DNA from: an uncultured Clostridia bacterium
Lineage (GTDB): Bacteria > Bacillota > Clostridia > Oscillospirales > Acutalibacteraceae
NCBI GenBank assembly: GCA_947585615.1
Contig: CANPXD010000005.1
Span: 1 to 45,934, forward strand
Direction of reading: 5' to 3'
DNA: 45,934 bases
Shown: positions 1 through 10,536 of the stretch, piece after piece
Position numbering within the stretch: the stretch's first letter is position 1
How the letters are laid out: each line of letters begins with the position of its first letter
The notes under the pieces: generated by a model
Database searches by the model: none
Told to the model about the DNA's origin: nothing
What the model saw: the letters and a program-made list of their open reading frames with translations, nothing else
Program-made: the position numbers and the translations under genes

Positions 1-75
1 TTTTCATTTTTAACCCCAAAATACAACAAAATCCCTGCCTTCGCCTAAACAAAACAGGGGTTCTTTGACAGGCTG
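1..75. repeat. Left copy of inverted repeat found at both window ends
   Basis: Bases 1-75 match the reverse complement of 45854-45928 at 73 of 75 positions (differences at 12 and 72). Read on the minus strand, the repeat lies directly beyond the palindrome that follows hydF. It has no convincing coding capacity. It is probably an interspersed genomic repeat at which a contig ended; this is an inference. Confidence 0.85.
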
Positions 76-103
76 AAGGAGAGTGAATTTCACTCTCCTT
101 TTT
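76..103 (+). terminator. Palindromic terminator hairpin
   Basis: The 12-base arms AAGGAGAGTGAA and TTCACTCTCCTT flank a single T and are followed by a plus-strand T-run (99-103). It can end transcription entering from the left. It may also act as the 3' hairpin of the hydF transcript, although the minus strand has no good T-tract. Bases 104-224 hold no gene that I can see. Confidence 0.7.
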
Positions 104-224
104 ATATACTTTTAAACGGTAATCGCCGCGCCCCACATTCTTATCGTTCTAACGCCCGTTCATTTTTCCATTTCATCAGCCCCGAAACGGAACAGCCGCT
201 GCATTTCTTTCTTCTCTATATTCT

Positions 225-1430
225 TTATATCCAATCGGCGTCAATATCGGGAAAAGGCGCAACGCTTCTCTTTAGTATTCCGTTCATATACGCGATAAGT
301 GTGCCGTAGTTGGTAAAACCAACATTCTGATCCTGCGCACATTTAAGACGATAGAGCACTTCCCTATCATTGAGCATACAGCCGCCGCAGTGAACAACAA
401 GAGCATAACTGCTTAAATCCTCCGGGAAACCGCCGCCTGAAGTGAATTGAAAGCTTAGAGTCTTTCCCGTATGCTTTTGAATCCAATTCGGAAGCTTAAC
501 AGTTCCTATATCCTCGCATTGACGGTGGTGCGTGCATCCTTCTGAAATCAAAACCGTATCTCCGTCGGAAAGTCTCTCAAGCATTGCCGCGCCCTTTACT
601 GCCGCCTTGAGTATGCCTTTGCGCCTTGCAAAAAGTATCGAAAATGATGTCAGCGGAACATCTTCGGGTACAATGTCCTTTACCCTGTAAAATGCCTGAC
701 TGTCCGTTACGACCATTTTCGGCGGTTCTTTAAGCGCCGCAAGAGCAGATGAAAGCTCCTCCGTCTGAGTAACAATGCACATCGCATTTGAATCGAGAAT
801 GTCCCTGATCGTCTGCATTTGCGGCAGAATCATTCTTCCTTTCGGAGCGGAACCGTCAATAGGCGTTACAAGCACAACTTTGTCTCCTCTGTTCAGAAGA
901 TCTCCGATAATTCTTTTTTCACTTTCCTCTTTTTTGGCAAGGAATGCGATTTTTTCTTTTAGTTCAAATAGATTCGTGCCGTATTTTGCGCTGACTGCAA
1001 TTTCATTTTCCGAGAGCTTTTCACGGGATTTCAAATCGCTCTTGTTATAAACTACAATATACGGTATGGCTTTTTCCTTAAAAAGCTTTATCAGTTCATT
1101 TTCAGATTGATCCATGCCTGCGGTTGAGTCAACAATCAAAACTGCAACGTCTGTTTTGTTCAGAATTTTTTTTGCGCGGCGAACTCTTTGCTCACCGACT
1201 GCGCCCTCATCATCTATTCCCGGAGTGTCAATAATCATAACCGGTCCGACCGGCAAAAGCTCCATTGCCTTTGAAACAGGGTCTGTCGTTGTTCCCTTTA
1301 CATCGGAAACTATTGAAAGCTCCTGTCCCGTAACAGCATTGACAATACTGGATTTTCCTGCATTTCGTTTTCCGAAAAAGCCTATATGCACTCTGTTTGC
1401 GTTAGGCGTCTGATCAAAATTTTCTGCCAT
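225..1430 (-). CDS. hydF: [FeFe]-hydrogenase H-cluster maturation GTPase HydF
   Basis: HydF is the scaffold GTPase on which the 2Fe subcluster made by HydE and HydG is assembled before transfer to apo-hydrogenase in the cytoplasm. In 401 residues I see the N-terminal GTPase motifs: P-loop GKRNAGKS at 20-27, the switch GTTTDP near 46-51, DTPG at 68-71 and NKSD at 129-132. The C-terminal FeS-site signature is C299-x-H301 followed by H347-C348-x-x-C351, which is diagnostic of HydF. Length is normal for the family. I chose the ATG at 1430 because a GGTGA lies five bases upstream; an in-frame upstream ATG at 1478 would add 16 residues. It is the last gene of the uvrB-to-hydF run, after hydE. HydG and the hydrogenase itself are not in the window. 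Confidence 0.95.
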   Translation of the reverse strand: MAENFDQTPNANRVHIGFFGKRNAGKSSIVNAVTGQELSIVSDVKGTTTDPVSKAMELLPVGPVMIIDTPGIDDEGAVGEQRVRRAKKILNKTDVAVLIVDSTAGMDQSENELIKLFKEKAIPYIVVYNKSDLKSREKLSENEIAVSAKYGTNLFELKEKIAFLAKKEESEKRIIGDLLNRGDKVVLVTPIDGSAPKGRMILPQMQTIRDILDSNAMCIVTQTEELSSALAALKEPPKMVVTDSQAFYRVKDIVPEDVPLTSFSILFARRKGILKAAVKGAAMLERLSDGDTVLISEGCTHHRQCEDIGTVKLPNWIQKHTGKTLSFQFTSGGGFPEDLSSYALVVHCGGCMLNDREVLYRLKCAQDQNVGFTNYGTLIAYMNGILKRSVAPFPDIDADWI

Positions 1431-1605
1431 ACGAATCACCATAGCCTTTCCGGCTGCAAATTGTTTATTAAAAATCACATATGCGTCTTGCAGCAGCCGG
1501 ACAAGGCGTATGTGGCGATTACAGTTCTCTCAAAATTATGCCGCAGGCAAAAATTTTGAGGACAATATAATCCCGATTGTGTGATTTATCACACTGTTTC
1601 TCTTA

Positions 1606-2646
1606 TCAATCCTTTTTATAATCCCCTCTGCTTACGACGACGTTATATCCGATACCTTTCATGCGCCTTTTCATACATTCGATACATTCCGCCGCCTCAT
1701 CACCCATACAGATTTTATTATCGTACAACTCATATTTTCTTCTTGTTTCGACCGGTGAGAGATTCGGCATAACCACGTTTGCGCCTGCAAGTATTCCTTT
1801 TTCGCGTCCGAGCGGATCAATTGTCCCAAGAGCAGTAGTTGCGGGAAGAAGCACACGTGGTATCATAAGCCTGATAATACTCAAAAGCTTCAATGTCAGC
1901 TCAAGCGTTCCGTTCTTAAAACCTTTAAAAGGCGTGTCTTTATGAGGAACAAACGGACCGATTCCAACCATATGCGGCTCAAGCTTTCTGATAAACTTTA
2001 AATCTTCGATTATGCTATCAGTTGTCTGAAACGGAGAGCCGACCATAAAACCGCAGCCAACCTGATAACCTATTTCTTTTAAATTGTAAAGGCACTGCAT
2101 TCGGTTTTGAAGTGAAAGCTCCTTCGGATGAAGTTTTCCGTAGTGAATATAATCTGCCGTTTCGTGACGAAGCAAATAACGGTCAGCGCCCGCATCAAAG
2201 TACGCCTTGTAACTATCATAGCTTTTTTCTCCGATAGAAAGAGTAAGCGCGCAATCCGGATATAAGGATTTAATTTCGCTGATTAAGGCAACAAGCCTTT
2301 CATCAGTATAATAACCGTCTTCTCCCCCCTGAAGAACAAAAGTCCTGAATCCGAGGGCGTACCCTGTCTTGCAGCAATCAAGAATTTGCTGGTCGGAAAG
2401 GCGATACCTCTCACAAAAAGAATTGCTCCCGCGTATTCCGCAGTAATAGCAGTCGTTTTTACAATAATTTGTAAATTCGATAAGTCCTCTGAGATAAACG
2501 TCCTTTCCGTAAAATTTTTCACGAACCTCAACAGCCCGCTCAGAGAGATAGGCGCTTGATTCGGTTTCATCGTTCTCAATCAGCGTTTTAAATTCGGAAT
2601 TGCTCAAAAAATGTTCCTTTTCAAGCTTCAGAATTAAATCTTTCAT
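1606..2646 (-). CDS. hydE: [FeFe]-hydrogenase H-cluster radical SAM maturase HydE
   Basis: HydE is a radical SAM enzyme of the BioB-like class that acts on a HydG-derived iron synthon during synthesis of the H-cluster dithiolate ligand. The 346-residue product has the radical SAM cluster motif C62-x3-C66-x2-C69 (context TNYCKNDCYYCGIRG) and the expected TIM-barrel length. A GGE-like SAM-contact motif (QGGEDG) follows the cluster. The start codon lies four bases beyond the uvrA stop, so translation is probably coupled to uvrA. hydF follows after about 175 bases. Its adjacency to hydF supports HydE over the related methylornithine synthase PylB, whose operon partners are absent. Confidence 0.93.
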   Translation of the reverse strand: MKDLILKLEKEHFLSNSEFKTLIENDETESSAYLSERAVEVREKFYGKDVYLRGLIEFTNYCKNDCYYCGIRGSNSFCERYRLSDQQILDCCKTGYALGFRTFVLQGGEDGYYTDERLVALISEIKSLYPDCALTLSIGEKSYDSYKAYFDAGADRYLLRHETADYIHYGKLHPKELSLQNRMQCLYNLKEIGYQVGCGFMVGSPFQTTDSIIEDLKFIRKLEPHMVGIGPFVPHKDTPFKGFKNGTLELTLKLLSIIRLMIPRVLLPATTALGTIDPLGREKGILAGANVVMPNLSPVETRRKYELYDNKICMGDEAAECIECMKRRMKGIGYNVVVSRGDYKKD

Positions 2647-2649
2647 AAA

Positions 2650-5478
2650 TTATCTCTTTTCAAGCATAGGTTTAAGATATTTTCCTGTATACGATTTTTT
2701 GCATTTAACAAGTTCCTCGGGCGTTCCCGCTGCAACAATCTTTCCGCCGCCATTTCCGCCCTCCGGTCCGAGGTCAATAATATAATCCGCGGTTTTTATA
2801 ACATCAAGGTTATGTTCTATCACAAGCACGGTATTTCCTGAATCGACAAGCTCGTTTAATACGTTGATCAGCCTGTGCACGTCTGCTGTATGAAGACCGG
2901 TTGTCGGCTCGTCAAGAATATAAATTGTTTTTCCCGTTGAGCGCTTCATAAGCTCTGTTGCGAGCTTGACACGCTGCGCTTCCCCGCCCGAAAGCGTTGT
3001 AGCAGGCTGACCGATTTTTATATATCCGAGACCGACATCCGACAAAGTTTTCAGCTTGCGGTATATTTTCGGCTGCTGCCTGAAAAATTCGAGTCCCTCG
3101 TCGACCGTCATTTCAAGCACCTGATAAATATTTTTGCCCTTGAATTTAACCTCAAGTGTTTCGCGGTTATATCTCTGACCTCCGCAGACATCGCAAGGAA
3201 CATAAATATCGGCAAGAAAGTGCATTTCAATCTTCACAATACCGTCGCCCTGGCACGCTTCACACCTGCCGCCCTTTACGTTGAAGGAAAAGCGGTTTGA
3301 TTTGTATCCGCGCATTTTTGCATCAGGCGTTTCAGCAAACAGGTCTCTTATATCATTGAACACACCTGTGTATGTTGCGGGGTTTGAGCGCGGCGTTCTG
3401 CCAATAGGAGACTGGTCAATATTTATAACCTTGTCAAGGAATTCCGTTCCCTTCATTTTATCAAAACGCCCCGGACGCTTTTTGGCGTTATTAAGAACGT
3501 TTGCAAGGTGCTTATAAATTATCTCGTTTACAAGGCTTGATTTACCCGACCCCGAAACACCTGTTACGGCAACGAACTCACCGAGAGGAATTTCGACATT
3601 TATTTTTTTTAGATTATTTTCAGCCGCACCCATTACAACAAGTTTTCTTCCGTTGCCGCTCCTTCTTGCCAACGGAACAGGTATATTTCTTTTACCGCTT
3701 AAATACTGCCCTGTAACCGAATTCTCGCAAGCAATTATATCCTCAACGGTTCCTGCCGCAATAAGTTCACCTCCGTGGACACCTGCACCGGGACCTATAT
3801 CAACAACATAATCTGCCGCACGCATAGTATCCTCGTCATGTTCAACAACTATAAGGGTATTTCCGAGGTCGCGCAGATGGCGCAATGTACCGAGCAGTTT
3901 TTCATTATCCCTTTGATGAAGTCCTATAGACGGCTCGTCAAGAATATATAATACGCCCATAAGAGACGAGCCTATCTGTGTAGCAAGCCTGATTCTCTGA
4001 GCCTCTCCGCCGGAAAGGGTGGCCGCCTCCCTTGAAAGCGAAAGATAATCGAGACCAACGGAATTAAGGAAATTCAGTCTTTCCTTGATTTCACGGATGA
4101 TTAACCGACCGATCATCAGCTCCTTTTCTGTCAGCTTCAAATTTTCAATAAATTCAAGTTCTTCGGATATTGACATCTTACAGAACTGATGAATATTCTT
4201 TCCTCCCACCGTAACAGAAAGACTTATGGGAGAAAGTCTTGCCCCGTTACAATCCGGACATACAGCGGACACCATAACCGATTCAATATCCGACCTCGCC
4301 CATTCGGAGCCGGTCTCGTCATATCTGCGTTTGAGATTTGTAACAACACCCTCAAAATCATTTACATATGTTCCGCTGCCATAGGAGGTTACTCTCTTCA
4401 TTTTTATTTTTTTCCCTTTAGTGCCGTGGAGAATAACATCAACAGCCTCTTTTGAAAGCATTTCTACAGGCATATCGAGCGAAAAATTATATTCCTTTGC
4501 AAGAGCCTCAAAATACATTCTCGCAATAGAAGAGCCATCAGCAACATTCCAGCCGCTTGCTTTAATTGCCCCTTGATTTATAGATAGCTTTCTGTTCGGA
4601 ATAATCAAATCCTCGTCTATCTCCATAAATGTTCCGAGACCTGAGCAGCGTTTGCACGCGCCGAACGGATTATTGAATGAAAACATACGCGGACTCATTT
4701 CCTCAATTGAAACACCGTGCTCAGGGCAGGCATATTCAAGGGAAAAAAGCTCTTCCCCACCCCCCACGATGTCGCAGAGAACAACACCCTTTGAAAGTCT
4801 TGTTGCGGTTTCAATGCTGTCCGTAAGACGGCTTTTTATGCTTTGTGAAACAACAAGCCTGTCCACAACAACCTCAATGCTGTGTTTCTTATTCTTATCC
4901 ATAGTGATTTGCTCGGACAAATCATATATAATCCCGTCAACACGGACACGGACAAATCCGCTCTTGCGCGCGTCGTCAAGTTCCTTGACATATTCGCCTT
5001 TTCTGCCGCGCACAATCGGAGCCATAATCTGAATTCTTGTTTTTTCGGGATAAGAGAGAATTTTGTCAACGATCTGGTCGATGGTCTGCTGTGAAATTTC
5101 CCTGCCGCAGACGGGGCAGTGAGGTATTCCTATTCTCGCATACAGAAGTCGCAGATAGTCATAAATCTCCGTAACCGTTCCTACAGTAGAGCGCGGATTC
5201 TTTGATGTTGTCTTCTGGTCTATTGAAATTGCCGGACTGAGTCCATCAATATAATCAACGTCCGGCTTTTCCATTTGACCAAGGAACTGCCGCGCATAAG
5301 AGGATAAACTTTCAACATATCTTCTCTGCCCCTCAGCATAAATGGTATCAAAGGCAAGACTTGATTTTCCGGAGCCGGACAACCCCGTAAATACAACAAG
5401 GCTGTCTCTCGGAATTTCAACGTCAATATTTTTCAGGTTGTGCTCCCTCGCGCCCTTAACAACTATATTCTTATTCAT
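2650..5478 (-). CDS. uvrA: Excinuclease ABC subunit A
   Basis: UvrA is the damage-recognition ATPase of nucleotide excision repair; a UvrA2-UvrB complex scans DNA and loads UvrB. The 942-residue protein is full length. It has two ABC modules: Walker [10 protein letters not shown] near residue 32 and a second GVSGSGKSS in the C-terminal half, with two LSGGEAQR signature loops. Zinc-binding Cys clusters are visible (CPVCG early, CKRCSGLG in the first module, CEACQGDG with CDVCGG in the second). Its ATG overlaps the MATE gene stop by four bases, indicating coupled translation. uvrB lies upstream in the same run, separated only by the transporter gene. Confidence 0.98.
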   Translation of the reverse strand: MNKNIVVKGAREHNLKNIDVEIPRDSLVVFTGLSGSGKSSLAFDTIYAEGQRRYVESLSSYARQFLGQMEKPDVDYIDGLSPAISIDQKTTSKNPRSTVGTVTEIYDYLRLLYARIGIPHCPVCGREISQQTIDQIVDKILSYPEKTRIQIMAPIVRGRKGEYVKELDDARKSGFVRVRVDGIIYDLSEQITMDKNKKHSIEVVVDRLVVSQSIKSRLTDSIETATRLSKGVVLCDIVGGGEELFSLEYACPEHGVSIEEMSPRMFSFNNPFGACKRCSGLGTFMEIDEDLIIPNRKLSINQGAIKASGWNVADGSSIARMYFEALAKEYNFSLDMPVEMLSKEAVDVILHGTKGKKIKMKRVTSYGSGTYVNDFEGVVTNLKRRYDETGSEWARSDIESVMVSAVCPDCNGARLSPISLSVTVGGKNIHQFCKMSISEELEFIENLKLTEKELMIGRLIIREIKERLNFLNSVGLDYLSLSREAATLSGGEAQRIRLATQIGSSLMGVLYILDEPSIGLHQRDNEKLLGTLRHLRDLGNTLIVVEHDEDTMRAADYVVDIGPGAGVHGGELIAAGTVEDIIACENSVTGQYLSGKRNIPVPLARRSGNGRKLVVMGAAENNLKKINVEIPLGEFVAVTGVSGSGKSSLVNEIIYKHLANVLNNAKKRPGRFDKMKGTEFLDKVINIDQSPIGRTPRSNPATYTGVFNDIRDLFAETPDAKMRGYKSNRFSFNVKGGRCEACQGDGIVKIEMHFLADIYVPCDVCGGQRYNRETLEVKFKGKNIYQVLEMTVDEGLEFFRQQPKIYRKLKTLSDVGLGYIKIGQPATTLSGGEAQRVKLATELMKRSTGKTIYILDEPTTGLHTADVHRLINVLNELVDSGNTVLVIEHNLDVIKTADYIIDLGPEGGNGGGKIVAAGTPEELVKCKKSYTGKYLKPMLEKR

Positions 5479-6893
5479 TCTTTAATCACCCGCCTGTTTT
5501 TAAATTCTTCAACGGCCTCTCTGCCCTCCTGCGTTACGGGACGCAGCCAACCGAGAGAACGATAATATTTTACACAGAGAAAAGTTTTCAGATAATCCTC
5601 AAAAACATACATTACGGCAAAAGCAACAACAAACGGAACATTAAGAACGTAAACTGCAAACAGTGTTGCAGGCAGTGACACCAGCCACAGCGTGCATAAA
5701 TCATATTTTACGCCCGTTACCGTATCGCCGCCGGAACGGAAAATTCCCACTATCAGAATATACGGAATCATTCTGACAGGAAGCTCAAAAGCGTATATTG
5801 CCATTATTATCATTGCCGTATTCAGTGTTACTTCACTGATATTGTTGCCCATATTGAATATTCCGATAAGCTGTCTCCTGAAAATAAATATGGCAACCGA
5901 TACAATAACAGCCGCAGCAGGCACAAGTACCGAAAAGCGCCTTGAATCCTCTATTCCGCGTTCTATTTTTCCCTTGCCGACTGATTTCCCTATCATAACG
6001 CTTGACGCGCTGCACATTCCGATAAAGAAGATAAACGCAATATTTTCAAAGCTCCTCAAAATTGTTACAGACGCAAAATACGCATAACCCATATTGGCAA
6101 AAATCAGGTTAAAGGTAAACGTACCGAGTCCCCACAGTCCTTCGTTAAAAATTACGGGCAAAGATTTTTTATAAAACGCCTTGAACTGAGCGGCGCTGAA
6201 ACCGAATGTTTCTTTAAGCTTTCCGATAAGAATATTTTTGCGGGCAAACGAAACCATAACAATAATGCAGACGCCCGCCCACGCCGATACGGAGGTTGCA
6301 AGTGCAGCGCCCTTTGTTCCCATTTCAGAGAAACCGAATTTGCCGAATATCATACAGTAATCAAGAAATATATTAAGCGCGGTGGTAAATGCCGAAACAT
6401 ACATTGGCAGCCTTACCTGCTCAACAGAACGCAATACTGCAGATAGAATATTGGTTAATGCAACAGCCGCATAGGAGTATGCAACAACAGTCAGATACCT
6501 GCTGCCCTCCTCAATAATCTGCGGGTCTGAATTGAACATTCTCAGCACGTATGACGGAACGGTCAAGCTTACACCGATAAACACAGCCGAAACGATAAGA
6601 ACGGAAACAATCGCAATACCGCAGGTCAGTCTTATCTTTTTTATGTCCTTAATCCCCCAGAACTGTGAAACGAACACCGTTGTACCCGATGAAAAACCGA
6701 CAAGCACCATCGTCATAAGCCATCCCCACTGACCTACCATTCCGACTGACGAAAGTGCAACCTCTCCGAGCCTGCTGACAAGAAGCGTATCGGCAAGAGT
6801 AAAGGAGCTTGTCAGCATATTTTGCAGCGCTACGGGAATCGCAAGTTTAAGCGCGGTTTTCCAAAAGCCTTTATCATTAAATAATTTAAACAT
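5475..6893 (-). CDS. MATE family multidrug/sodium antiporter
   Basis: This 472-residue polytopic membrane protein belongs to the MATE (MatE) efflux family, which exports cationic drugs or metabolites in exchange for Na+ or H+. I see about twelve hydrophobic segments in two similar halves. The N-terminal half contains the family-typical stretch [20 protein letters not shown], and the second half starts again near [15 protein letters not shown]. Substrate cannot be inferred. It sits between uvrB (7-base gap) and uvrA (4-base overlap), so it is co-transcribed with DNA repair genes; that placement may be incidental or may link export of genotoxic compounds to repair. Confidence 0.93.
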   Translation of the reverse strand: MFKLFNDKGFWKTALKLAIPVALQNMLTSSFTLADTLLVSRLGEVALSSVGMVGQWGWLMTMVLVGFSSGTTVFVSQFWGIKDIKKIRLTCGIAIVSVLIVSAVFIGVSLTVPSYVLRMFNSDPQIIEEGSRYLTVVAYSYAAVALTNILSAVLRSVEQVRLPMYVSAFTTALNIFLDYCMIFGKFGFSEMGTKGAALATSVSAWAGVCIIVMVSFARKNILIGKLKETFGFSAAQFKAFYKKSLPVIFNEGLWGLGTFTFNLIFANMGYAYFASVTILRSFENIAFIFFIGMCSASSVMIGKSVGKGKIERGIEDSRRFSVLVPAAAVIVSVAIFIFRRQLIGIFNMGNNISEVTLNTAMIIMAIYAFELPVRMIPYILIVGIFRSGGDTVTGVKYDLCTLWLVSLPATLFAVYVLNVPFVVAFAVMYVFEDYLKTFLCVKYYRSLGWLRPVTQEGREAVEEFKNRRVIKE

Positions 6894-6900
6894 ACATAGT

Positions 6901-8859
6901 TTACTCCGATTTGAGTTCGGCTATCTTGTCTCTGAGATATGCGGCATGCTCAAACTCGAGCATTTTTGCCGCCTCTTTCATTTCCTTGGTAAGAGAACGT
7001 ATAAGCGTTTCGCGTTCACCTTTAGACATTTTTCGCCTGCTTTTGTCTTCAATTTTATCCTTTGAAGTGATTTCAAGCACCTGTCTGACATCTTTCTTGA
7101 TTGTTTGGGGAACAATACCGTTCTTTCTGTTGTATTCCTCCTGGATACTGCGGCGGCGCAGCGTTTCGGAAATCGCGCGTTCCATAGACGGTGTAACGCT
7201 GTCGGCATACATAATAACCTCACCGTTCGCGTTCCTCGCGGCACGACCTATCGTCTGCACAAGCGATGTCTCCGAACGCAGAAATCCCTCTTTGTCAGCG
7301 TCAATTATTGCCACAAGAGAAACCTCGGGAATATCAAGTCCTTCTCTCAATAGATTTATACCGACAAGCACGTCAAATTCCCCGAGACGCAGATCCCGTA
7401 TTATCTCCATTCTTTCGATGGTGTTCACATCGTGGTGCATATAGCGCACTTTAATATCAAAACCCTCGAGATAGGAAGTCAGATCCTCCGCCATTGCCTT
7501 TGTGAGCGTTGTAACAAGAACCCTTTCCTTTCGCTGAGTGCGCAGATTTATTTCGGACACAAGATCTTCCATCTGGTCCTCGGTCGGCTTAACTGTGACT
7601 ATCGGGTCAAGAAGACCTGTCGGGCGGATAATCTGTTCAATGATCTGCGTTGAATTTTCCTTTTCAAACTGTCCCGGTGTAGCGGAAGTAAATATAACCT
7701 GATTCACCTTAGAATAGAATTCATCAAACCTCAGCGGTCTGTTGTCAAACGCGGACGGCAGACGGAAGCCGTATTCAATCAGACTTTCCTTTCTGCTGTG
7801 GTCACCGCCGTACATTCCCCTTACCTGCGGCAGCATAACGTGGCTTTCATCGCAGAAAAGAAGAAAATCATCGGGAAAATAATCCAGAAGGGTAAACGGC
7901 GCTTCTCCGGGTTTTCTTCCGCTCATAACGGCGGAATAGTTTTCAATACCCTTGCAGAATCCTGTCTCCTGAAGCATTTCAATATCGTTCATCGTGCGCT
8001 CTCTTATGCGCTGCGCTTCAAGAAGCTTCCCCTTTTTTTCAAAGTAATCAACACGTTCAACCATTTCGTCGTATATCTTTTCAAGCGCCTTTTTCATCTT
8101 TTCTTTTCCTACAACGTAATGGGAAGCAGGATATATACAGATATGCGAGAGTATGCCCTCCACCCTGCCTGTAAGCGGATTTATTTCGGAAATCCTGTCT
8201 ATTTCATTTCCGAAGAACTCAACTCTTACGGCACTGCCGGCGGAGCCGGCCGGAAAAATTTCAAGAGTGTCGCCGCGCACACGGAATTTGTTTCTGACAA
8301 AATTAATATCATTTCTCTCATACTGTATTGATACCAGCTTTGAAATCAGTGCTTCTCTGCCGTATTCCATACCGGTACGCAAAGATATAACCATGTTGCG
8401 GTAATCTATCGGATCACCTATCGAATAGATACAGGAAACGGAAGCGACTATTATAACATCCCGTCTTTCGGAAAGCGCGGCGGTTGCGCTGTGGCGCAGC
8501 TTGTCTATTTCCTCATTTACGGCACTGTCCTTTTCGATATAGGTATCCGTGGTCGGCACATATGCCTCAGGCTGATAATAATCATAATAGGAAACAAAAT
8601 ATTCAACAGCGTTTTCGGGAAAAAACTCCTTGAATTCCGAGCAGAGCTGGGCAGCAAGCGTCTTGTTATGGGCAAGAACAAGCGTAGGTCTGTTTATCTT
8701 TTCAATGATATTCGCCATCGTAAAGGTTTTTCCCGAGCCGGTTACACCCATAAGTGTCTGCTCTCTGTCTCCCCTTCTGACACCCTCAACAAGCGCTTTT
8801 ATCGCCTCAGGCTGATCGCCTGTTGGTTTGTATTCACTTACAAGCTTAAAACGGTCCAT
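6901..8859 (-). CDS. uvrB: Excinuclease ABC subunit B
   Basis: UvrB is the helicase-like subunit that verifies lesions and recruits UvrC for incision. The 652 residues include Walker A GVTGSGKT at 38-45, the damage-probing beta-hairpin ([10 protein letters not shown] at 91-100), a DEAD-like box near DESHVMLP, the [10 protein letters not shown]-type helicase motif VI region, and a C-terminal UVR domain that contacts UvrC. Length and architecture are normal. It is the first gene of the five-gene minus-strand run, behind its own promoter at 8894-8921. I saw no GAAC-N4-GTTC type LexA box in its leader. Confidence 0.98.
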   Translation of the reverse strand: MDRFKLVSEYKPTGDQPEAIKALVEGVRRGDREQTLMGVTGSGKTFTMANIIEKINRPTLVLAHNKTLAAQLCSEFKEFFPENAVEYFVSYYDYYQPEAYVPTTDTYIEKDSAVNEEIDKLRHSATAALSERRDVIIVASVSCIYSIGDPIDYRNMVISLRTGMEYGREALISKLVSIQYERNDINFVRNKFRVRGDTLEIFPAGSAGSAVRVEFFGNEIDRISEINPLTGRVEGILSHICIYPASHYVVGKEKMKKALEKIYDEMVERVDYFEKKGKLLEAQRIRERTMNDIEMLQETGFCKGIENYSAVMSGRKPGEAPFTLLDYFPDDFLLFCDESHVMLPQVRGMYGGDHSRKESLIEYGFRLPSAFDNRPLRFDEFYSKVNQVIFTSATPGQFEKENSTQIIEQIIRPTGLLDPIVTVKPTEDQMEDLVSEINLRTQRKERVLVTTLTKAMAEDLTSYLEGFDIKVRYMHHDVNTIERMEIIRDLRLGEFDVLVGINLLREGLDIPEVSLVAIIDADKEGFLRSETSLVQTIGRAARNANGEVIMYADSVTPSMERAISETLRRRSIQEEYNRKNGIVPQTIKKDVRQVLEITSKDKIEDKSRRKMSKGERETLIRSLTKEMKEAAKMLEFEHAAYLRDKIAELKSE

Positions 8860-8893
8860 ATAAAAATTTTCCTTTGATTTGCATAATCAGCTT

Positions 8894-8921
8894 ATTATAA
8901 CACATTATTTACTTTTTGCAA
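8894..8921 (-). promoter_or_regulatory. Promoter of the uvrB-MATE-uvrA-hydE-hydF run
   Basis: Read on the minus strand, TTGCAA (8921-8916) and TATAAT (8899-8894) are 16 bases apart. The uvrB start is about 35 bases downstream, with AAAGGA as ribosome-binding site. Confidence 0.7.
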
Positions 8922-8936
8922 ATTATATTATATAAT
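8908..8936 (+). promoter_or_regulatory. Promoter of the RluA-family gene, possibly giving a leaderless mRNA
   Basis: TTTACT (8908-8913) and TATAAT (8931-8936) are 17 bases apart. The ATG at 8943 begins seven bases after the -10 box, about where transcription should start, and no Shine-Dalgarno sequence precedes it. Confidence 0.6.
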
Positions 8937-8942
8937 TAATGT

Positions 8943-9893
8943 ATGAAAAGTTTTACAATATCGGATAATGATTCCGGACAGCGCGTGGATAAATTCATTA
9001 TTAAAAGGTTTCCAAATCTGCCGAAATCACTGATGTATAAGGAAATCAGAAAAAAGAACATAAAGGTAAATAAAAAGCGGACTTTCCCAAATGCTTTCCT
9101 GAATACGGGAGACATTATCGAGCTTTATCTGAAAGATGACGTATTGCAGGAAAAAGTAAAGCATTATGACTTTACAGTTGCCTCAAAAGAACTCAGCATA
9201 TTATATGAGGACGAAAACATTCTGCTTGCCGATAAGCCTGCCGGACTGCTGTGTCACCCTGACGGCAATGAATATACCGACACACTTATTTCACGCATAA
9301 AGCGGTATCTGTATGATAAAGGCGAATGGGATCCCGACGAAAGCGAAGCATTTTCACCGTCACTTGCCAACAGAATAGACAGAAATACAGGCGGAATTGT
9401 GATTGCGGCTAAAAATGCGGCTTCTCTGCGGGTTTTAAACGAAAAAATAAAACTCAGAGAAATAGAAAAATATTACCTGACCGTTGTCCACGGAAAAATG
9501 GAAAAGAACAGCGACACTCTCACTGCATTTCTTTACAAAGACAAGACAAAAAACAAGGTTTATGTTTCAGGGAACAAATTGCCCGGTTCCAAAGAAATTA
9601 TCACTAAATATACTGTTCTGGACTGTAAAAACGGAAAATCACTGCTTGAAATAGAGCTAAAAACAGGAAGGACCCATCAAATCAGAGCGCATCTTGCCGC
9701 CGCAGGTCATCCGCTTGTAAACGACGGAAAATACGGACGAGAGCGCGGCAGATACAGGCAGGCGCTTTACAGCTACAGGCTTGTTTTCAATTTCAAAAGC
9801 GGCGCAGCTCCGCTTGATTATCTCAACGGCAGAGAATTTACTGTTAAAAACTGCGAAATGCTTAATCATTTTTTGGAGGGAAAATACGAATGA
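8943..9893 (+). CDS. RluA-family 23S rRNA/tRNA pseudouridine synthase
   Basis: The enzyme isomerises uridine to pseudouridine in structured RNA. The 316-residue protein has an N-terminal S4 RNA-binding domain (about 12-60) and the RluA catalytic domain with NRIDRNTGG, in which D146 is the expected catalytic Asp. RTHQIRAHLA near residue 240 is the second family motif. Which RNA position is modified (RluC, RluD or another) cannot be told. The start at 8943 is forced because the S4 domain begins immediately, yet there is no ribosome-binding site upstream. Its stop overlaps the next gene's ATG by four bases. Confidence 0.92.
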   Translation: MKSFTISDNDSGQRVDKFIIKRFPNLPKSLMYKEIRKKNIKVNKKRTFPNAFLNTGDIIELYLKDDVLQEKVKHYDFTVASKELSILYEDENILLADKPAGLLCHPDGNEYTDTLISRIKRYLYDKGEWDPDESEAFSPSLANRIDRNTGGIVIAAKNAASLRVLNEKIKLREIEKYYLTVVHGKMEKNSDTLTAFLYKDKTKNKVYVSGNKLPGSKEIITKYTVLDCKNGKSLLEIELKTGRTHQIRAHLAAAGHPLVNDGKYGRERGRYRQALYSYRLVFNFKSGAAPLDYLNGREFTVKNCEMLNHFLEGKYE

Positions 9894-10429
9894 AAAAGAA
9901 CTTTATATGGATCATGTCGCCGATAACGCTCGGCGTTGCGCTTATACTTGACGCCGCTGTTTTGGGATTCGGCATTTTTGCCGTAAAAAAACTGACGGAA
10001 ATACAGAATGCCAGAATAATCTTCTTTTGCGCTGTGGTCGTGCTGTCCATTGTCGTTGCCTTTATGTATACAAAAGAAATCATGAAAAACGGTATTATTT
10101 TTCATGAGGATGAACTTGAATTTACAGGTGTTGATGACAAAAATATTTTCAGTTATGATGAAATTTCTCTGATAGAAACTTATCAGGACACAACGGCAAG
10201 CCTCATAAAGAATTTTATCGACCGCAGCGCACTTATGATAATTACTCTAAATGACAAAACAGTTTATACAATAAATTTGGGGCTGACAACGAAAGGCACA
10301 TTGGATAAAATAAGAGAAGAACTTTCAAAACATATTGAATCGGAAAAAATCTCAAAAGCCGATCCAAAAAGAGTCTCGCACAACAAATCAAAAGACCCGA
10401 TTAAAAAAGATGATACAGATGAAAAATAG
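9890..10429 (+). CDS. Small membrane protein with cytoplasmic PH-like domain, function unknown
   Basis: I do not recognise a named family for this 179-residue protein. Two hydrophobic helices (about residues 10-32 and 42-61) are followed by a soluble region whose pattern (HEDELEFTGVDDKNIFSYDEISLIE) resembles bacterial PH-like membrane proteins, and then by a Lys/Asp-rich tail. The gene starts inside the RluA stop (ATGA overlap) with GGAGG just upstream, so it is translationally coupled. A terminator begins at its stop codon. Confidence 0.7.
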   Translation: MKKNFIWIMSPITLGVALILDAAVLGFGIFAVKKLTEIQNARIIFFCAVVVLSIVVAFMYTKEIMKNGIIFHEDELEFTGVDDKNIFSYDEISLIETYQDTTASLIKNFIDRSALMIITLNDKTVYTINLGLTTKGTLDKIREELSKHIESEKISKADPKRVSHNKSKDPIKKDDTDEK

Positions 10430-10455
10430 CCGCTGAAAACAGCGGTTCTTTTTTA
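10429..10455 (+). terminator. Intrinsic terminator after the RluA operon
   Basis: The arms GCCGCTG and CAGCGGT enclose an AAAA loop and are followed by a T-rich run. Confidence 0.85.
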
Positions 10456-10469
10456 TTCTTTAACAAACA

Positions 10470-10498
10470 TTGACAAATCGTCTATAATAATGTATACT
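10470..10498 (+). promoter_or_regulatory. Promoter of the Re-citrate-synthase-like/GntR operon
   Basis: TTGACA (10470-10475) and TATACT (10493-10498) are 17 bases apart, near consensus. The -10 box lies inside the palindromic operator that begins at 10494. Confidence 0.8.
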
Positions 10499-10520
10499 TG
10501 TATACAATGTATACAAGTAT
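10494..10520. promoter_or_regulatory. Perfect palindromic operator, probably for the adjacent GntR regulator
   Basis: The arms ATACTTGTATAC and GTATACAAGTAT are perfect reverse complements of 12 bases around an AAT spacer. The site covers the -10 box and the transcription start. GntR/FadR-type dimers bind short palindromes of this kind, and the only regulator in the unit is the GntR gene at 11834. Binding as an autorepression site is an inference. Confidence 0.75.
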
Positions 10521-10536
10521 GAAAGACGGTGGTTCA

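Noticed and set aside
6911-8877. Several plus-strand frames opposite uvrB
   Set aside because: All lie in the shadow of a full-length uvrB with conserved helicase motifs and lack start signals.
8860-8942. Possible LexA/SOS box before uvrB
   Set aside because: No GAAC-N4-GTTC or similar dyad is present in the leader.
10498-10536. TTG start at 10498 for the citrate-synthase-like gene
   Set aside because: That start lies in the -10 box and operator, upstream of any possible transcript; the ATG at 10537 has GGTGG before it.
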